From JAGWBD01 sp965220615 (lineage in GTDB: Bacteria > Chloroflexota > Anaerolineae > Aggregatilineales > Phototrophicaceae): DNA of 64,000 bases. Shown in pieces: positions 60,604-64,000 of the stretch (positions are counted from its first letter, which is position 1; each line of letters opens with the position of its first letter). Position numbers and translations under genes: made by a program. The notes under the pieces were generated by a model, which worked only from the letters and a program-made list of their open reading frames with translations, was not told the DNA's origin and did no database searches. The DNA is taken from positions 372,001 through 436,000 of the forward strand of contig CBDCQL010000001.1 of assembly GCA_965220615.1 (NCBI GenBank). The letters run 5' to 3'.

Positions 60604-61803
60604 TCAGGTCGCGGGTTGCACGGCGCGGGTTGCCGGATGGACCAGCAGCACCGCGATTCCTCCAAGCACCACCAGCGCGGTGACCAGGTAGGGCAGGAAG
60701 GGGCTCACGCTGTAGAGGCCGGTGCCCAGCGCCGGCCCGATGAGGAAGCCATAGCCCGGCATGGCGCTCGCCAGGCCGGCCGCCGCGCCCTGCTCACGCG
60801 GCTCGACGGTGAAGGTAATGGCGCTGCGGAAACCCGGCTGCACCATCCCGATGCCCAGGCCCAGCAGCACCATCGCCAGCAGCAAATGCAGCAGACTTGC
60901 CGAGAAGGCCATCAGCAGCAGCGCGGCCAGCATCAACGGCATCCCCACCCACAGCAGTTTCATCGGCGAAGGGCGGAACACCTGAATCAGGACCAGGCGG
61001 GTGAACAACAGGGCGACTCCGCTGCCCATCACCACCAGCCCCGTCTGGCGCGTGGTCTCGATGGCGTCCAGGCCGAAGCGGTCCTGCACCAGAAAGCCAA
61101 TGGTGAACTGCACCATCGACAGCACCAGCAGGGCGCAGAAGCCGACCATCAGAAAGGGGAGCAGGCGTCCGTCGAACATGCCCAGTTTCGGCGCGTTCTC
61201 GCCCTGCACCAGGACGGGGCGTACGGCCGGCAGAAAACGCCAGACCAGCAACACGCCCAGCAGCGGGCTCAGCGCCGCCAGGAAGAGAGGCGCCACCAGA
61301 CCCAGGCCCACGCTCACCACCAGCGCGCCAAGGGCGGGGCCCATGATGTTGCCCATACCCACCGACGAGGTCAGGATGCCCATCGCCCGCGTGCGTTGCC
61401 GGCCCGTGCTAACGTCAGCGACGTAGGCCTGCGCGGCCGGAATGGACGCCGAGAACAGCGCGCCCACCATCAGGCGCGACCCCACCAGCAGCATCCAGGT
61501 CAGCATGATGCTGGCGAAGACCCCGTTTATGCCCGCCTGCATCACGGCGGCGAACAGGCCAGAACCCAGCGCGTAGCCCGCCAGCCCGATCATGATGACC
61601 GGTTTGCGCCCGCGCCTGTCGCTGTACCGTCCCCACCAGGTGCTGCAAACGATCCACGCGATGGAGGACAGCGACAGCATCAGGCCGCCCTGCAGTTCGC
61701 TCATGCCCAACTGGCGCATCAGCGAGGGCAGCACTGGCGCCAGCACGGAATAGCCGAGGTTGGCGCTAAACAGGGCGCAAAACAGGACCCAGGCGAATCT
61801 CAC
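60604..61803 (-). CDS. MFS transporter, tandem copy 1
   Basis: A 399-residue major-facilitator protein with 12 hydrophobic segments. GRYSDRRGRKPVIMIGL carries the conserved cytoplasmic loop between segments 2 and 3, and there are many small residues in the helices. GTG start at 61803 with no good ribosome site. Closely related to the next two genes, with the same opening FC...FSANLGYSVLAPVLPSLMRQLG-type sequence. Likely an exporter of a drug-like or organic compound, as with TetA-like relatives, but the substrate is unknown. Confidence 0.92.
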   Translation of the reverse strand: MRFAWVLFCALFSANLGYSVLAPVLPSLMRQLGMSELQGGLMLSLSSIAWIVCSTWWGRYSDRRGRKPVIMIGLAGYALGSGLFAAVMQAGINGVFASIMLTWMLLVGSRLMVGALFSASIPAAQAYVADVSTGRQRTRAMGILTSSVGMGNIMGPALGALVVSVGLGLVAPLFLAALSPLLGVLLVWRFLPAVRPVLVQGENAPKLGMFDGRLLPFLMVGFCALLVLSMVQFTIGFLVQDRFGLDAIETTRQTGLVVMGSGVALLFTRLVLIQVFRPSPMKLLWVGMPLMLAALLLMAFSASLLHLLLAMVLLGLGIGMVQPGFRSAITFTVEPREQGAAAGLASAMPGYGFLIGPALGTGLYSVSPFLPYLVTALVVLGGIAVLLVHPATRAVQPAT

Positions 61804-61909
61804 GGATGTCTCGCAGACTGTGGCGTTGCCGGTGGCATACCGTCAATGATAGCGCCCCTACCCAGGCGACCCTGAATCCAATCGCGCTATTGGACTGCAA
61901 CGGGGTGAA

Positions 61910-63109
61910 TCAGATCGCGGGTTGCACCGCCCGCGTGCGCGGGTGCAGAAACAGCACGCCGATGCCGGCCACGATCACCACCGAAGTCAGGAGGAAGGGC
62001 AGGAAGGGGGCCAGGCCGTAGAGGGCGGTGCCCAGCGCCGGCCCGACGATGTAACTGTAACCGGGCATGGCGCTCGCCAGGCCGGCCGCCGCGCCCTGCT
62101 CGTGCGGCTCCACGGCGAAGGTCACCGCGCTGCGGTAGGCCGGAAAGGCCATCCCGACGCCCAGGCCCAGCAGCACCATCGACAGCATCACCTGCGTGGG
62201 GCCGGTCACTTCAATCAGCAGCAGCAGCGAAGCCAGCACCAGCGGCATGCCCAGACGCAGCAGCTTCAGCGGCGAGAGGCGCAGGTATTGCACCAGTACC
62301 ATCTGGGCGAAGAACAGGGCCACGCCGCTGACCGTCACCGCCAGGCCGGTCTGGCGCGCGGTCTCGATGGCGTCCAGGCCGAAGCGGTCCTGCACCAGAT
62401 AGCCGAGGGTGAACTGCACCACGGCCGGCACCAGCATCGCGCAGAAACCGATGATCATCAGGGGCAGCAGGCGCGCGTCCAGGAAGCTCAGGGCAGGCGC
62501 GCGTTCGCCCTGCTTCAGCGGCGAGCGTATTGAGGGCAACAGGCGCCAGACCAGCAGCATGCCCAGCAGCGGCATCAGGGAGGACATCAGGATCGGCGCG
62601 ACCATGCTCATCCCCAGGCCCACGACCACCGCCCCCAGCGCCGGCCCCAGCATGCCGCCCAGACCATTGGACGCTGACACAATGCCCATCGCGGCCGTGC
62701 GTTGCTGTCCTGTGCTGATATCGGCGATGTAGGCCTGCGCGGCCGGGGCGGCCGCCGCATACATCCCTCCCACGATCATGCGCGACGCCACCAGCAACAG
62801 CCACACCAGCGTCGCGCCGGCAATGACTCCGTCCAGTCCGGCCTGCACGAAAATGGCGAAGAGCACCGCGCCCAGCCCGTATCCCGCCAGGCCGATGAGG
62901 ATGACCCGCTTGCGGCCCAGATCGTCGCTGCGCCGGCCCCACCAGGGGCAGAAGATGACCCATACGATGGACGAGCCGGTCAGAATCAGACCGCCCTGCA
63001 GCGCGCTCAGACCCAGCTCGCGCATCAGCGGCGGCAACACGGGCGCCAGTACGGAATGACCCATGTTGGCGCAAAACATGGCGGCGAAGAGTATCCAGGC
63101 GCTTTTCAC
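61910..63109 (-). CDS. MFS transporter, tandem copy 2
   Basis: A 399-residue paralogue of the neighbouring genes: MFCANMGHSVLAPVLPPLMRELGL at the start and GRRSDDLGRKRVILIGL in the segment 2-3 loop. GTG start at 63109; no ribosome site is obvious. It ends MAFPAYRSAVTFAVEPHEQ and a shared IVGPALGTALYGLAPFLPFLL stretch near the C-terminus. The gap of 106 bases to copy 1 contains no obvious terminator. A tandem repeat gene by duplication. Confidence 0.92.
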   Translation of the reverse strand: MKSAWILFAAMFCANMGHSVLAPVLPPLMRELGLSALQGGLILTGSSIVWVIFCPWWGRRSDDLGRKRVILIGLAGYGLGAVLFAIFVQAGLDGVIAGATLVWLLLVASRMIVGGMYAAAAPAAQAYIADISTGQQRTAAMGIVSASNGLGGMLGPALGAVVVGLGMSMVAPILMSSLMPLLGMLLVWRLLPSIRSPLKQGERAPALSFLDARLLPLMIIGFCAMLVPAVVQFTLGYLVQDRFGLDAIETARQTGLAVTVSGVALFFAQMVLVQYLRLSPLKLLRLGMPLVLASLLLLIEVTGPTQVMLSMVLLGLGVGMAFPAYRSAVTFAVEPHEQGAAAGLASAMPGYSYIVGPALGTALYGLAPFLPFLLTSVVIVAGIGVLFLHPRTRAVQPAI

Positions 63110-63220
63110 AGGGGACTCAACTCACAGGCTGCGCGGGCGGCGGAACATGGCGCGTATCATAGTTTCTTCAGCAGCGCGGCATTAGGACCATTCGCCGCGA
63201 TTGGACTGCAGGGCAGCGAC

Positions 63221-64000
63221 TCAGATGGCGGGCTGCAGCGCCCGTGTGCGCGGGTGCAACACCAGCACCGCGATACCGGCCAGGATCACCACGGAGGCCA
63301 GCAGAAAGGGCGAGACCGGGTTGATGCCATAGAGGGCCGTGCCCAGCGCCGGACCGATGATGTAACTGTAGGCGGGGATAGAACTCGCCAGACCGGCCGC
63401 CGCGCCCTGTTCGTGCGGCTCCACGGCGAAGGTCACCGCGCTGCGGAAGCCCGGCTGCACCATCCCGATGCCCAGCCCCATCAGGGCCATCGCCAGCATC
63501 ACCTGCATGGAAGTGGCGGCAGCGGCCAGCAGCAGGAGCGAGCCAAGCGCCAGCGGCATACCCAGGCGCAACAGCTTCAGCGGCGGCAGACGAAAGACCT
63601 GCACCAGCACCATCTGGGCGAAGAACAGCGCGACGCCGCTGGCCATCACTGCCAGACCCGTCAGTCGGGTGGTCTCGATGGTGTCCAGGCCGAAGCGGTC
63701 CTGCACCAGATATCCGATGGTGAAGGTGACCACCGCGGGCACCATCATCGCGCAAAAGCTGATGACCAGAAGGGGCAGCAGGCGCGGGTCGAGGACGTTC
63801 AGGGCGGGGGCGCGTTCGCCCCGCTTCAGGGTCGCCTTCACCTGCGGCAACAGGCGCCATACCAGCAACATGCCGATGAGCGGCGTGAGCGCCGACAGAA
63901 AGATCGGCGCGACCAGGCTCAGGCCCAGACTCACGACCAGCGCCCCCAGCGCCGGCCCCGCGATGCTGCCCAGGCCCTTGGCCGCCGACATGATGCCCAA
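63221..64000 (-). CDS. MFS transporter, tandem copy 3 (partial)
   Basis: The C-terminal 259 residues of a third paralogue; its N-terminal part lies beyond the window. It has the same elements: MGIMSAAKGLGSIAGPALGALVVSLG, FGLDTIETTRLTGLAVMASG, and IGPALGTALYGI near the end. The reading frame is clean to its stop. It closes the triplet of tandem MFS genes, all on the minus strand, suggesting duplication and possibly different substrates. Confidence 0.92.
   Translation of the reverse strand: MGIMSAAKGLGSIAGPALGALVVSLGLSLVAPIFLSALTPLIGMLLVWRLLPQVKATLKRGERAPALNVLDPRLLPLLVISFCAMMVPAVVTFTIGYLVQDRFGLDTIETTRLTGLAVMASGVALFFAQMVLVQVFRLPPLKLLRLGMPLALGSLLLLAAAATSMQVMLAMALMGLGIGMVQPGFRSAVTFAVEPHEQGAAAGLASSIPAYSYIIGPALGTALYGINPVSPFLLASVVILAGIAVLVLHPRTRALQPAI

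Overview
This is a GC-rich, densely coded chromosomal window from a free-living bacterium. The best guess is Chloroflexota, Anaerolineae-like, at moderate confidence. That rests on secreted proteins with Thr/Pro linkers, two GH51 arabinofuranosidases beside a binding-protein-dependent sugar transporter, several phytanoyl-CoA-dioxygenase-like proteins, and many dispersed palindromic repeats. No rRNA, tRNA, replication origin or CRISPR array was seen.

Layout. 0-3.1 kb: a SulP-like permease fragment, then an arabinofuranosidase and an esterase. 3.3-5.3 kb: a small membrane protein and a DNA methyltransferase whose frame is broken from an HNH nuclease at a run of nine C. 5.4-7.7 kb: an ECF sigma factor with two paralogous proteins, one carrying pentapeptide repeats. 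7.9-14.1 kb: five phage structural-type genes in two parts, split by a secreted protein, a PPK2 kinase and a small membrane protein. 14.1-20.2 kb: secreted SH3-type proteins and a sulfatase-fold enzyme. 20.4-25.3 kb: YciI-like protein, SDR, NfeD/slipin pair, CdsA, LspA and a lipoprotein. 25.3-29 kb: two tandem PhyH genes and an orphan histidine kinase. 29.1-31.8 kb: ClpB. 32-37.9 kb: sugar ABC operon ending in a second GH51, then a third PhyH gene. 38-39.8 kb: an AAA ATPase with a small PIN-like partner in less GC-rich DNA. 39.8-56.8 kb: a long minus-strand run of three 2-hydroxyacid dehydrogenases, an HpcH/HpaI aldolase, a 2-oxoacid dehydrogenase complex (E1 alpha, E2, E1 beta) interrupted by a peptide-type ABC transporter, an SDR, two VOC proteins, RmuC and a metallo-hydrolase. 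56.9-59.2 kb: two paralogous SDRs and a DUF2277-like gene among dense palindromes. 59.4-64 kb: a glycosyltransferase and three tandem MFS transporters, the last cut by the window end.

Working together. The two GH51 enzymes, the esterase and the sugar importer fit use of arabinose-containing plant polysaccharide. The aldolase would release pyruvate, which the E1/E2 complex could oxidise, while the dehydrogenases and SDRs would handle hydroxy- and keto-acids or alcohols; this link is inferred from proximity only. Candidate mobile or defence loci are the methyltransferase-HNH locus, the ATPase/PIN-like pair and the phage-type genes.

Repeats. Two 21-bp palindromes, called A (arms GGGCGACAT/ATGTCGCCC) and B (arms GGGCGATTT/AAATCGCCC), recur alone, alternating, or around a conserved core. 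A third family, C, combines a CCCTCACCCC-type end, CTCTCCC/GGGAGAG and CCCGTC/GACGGG hairpins. One C copy lies in frame inside the E2 gene, and one A copy supplies the stop codon of the DUF2277-like gene.
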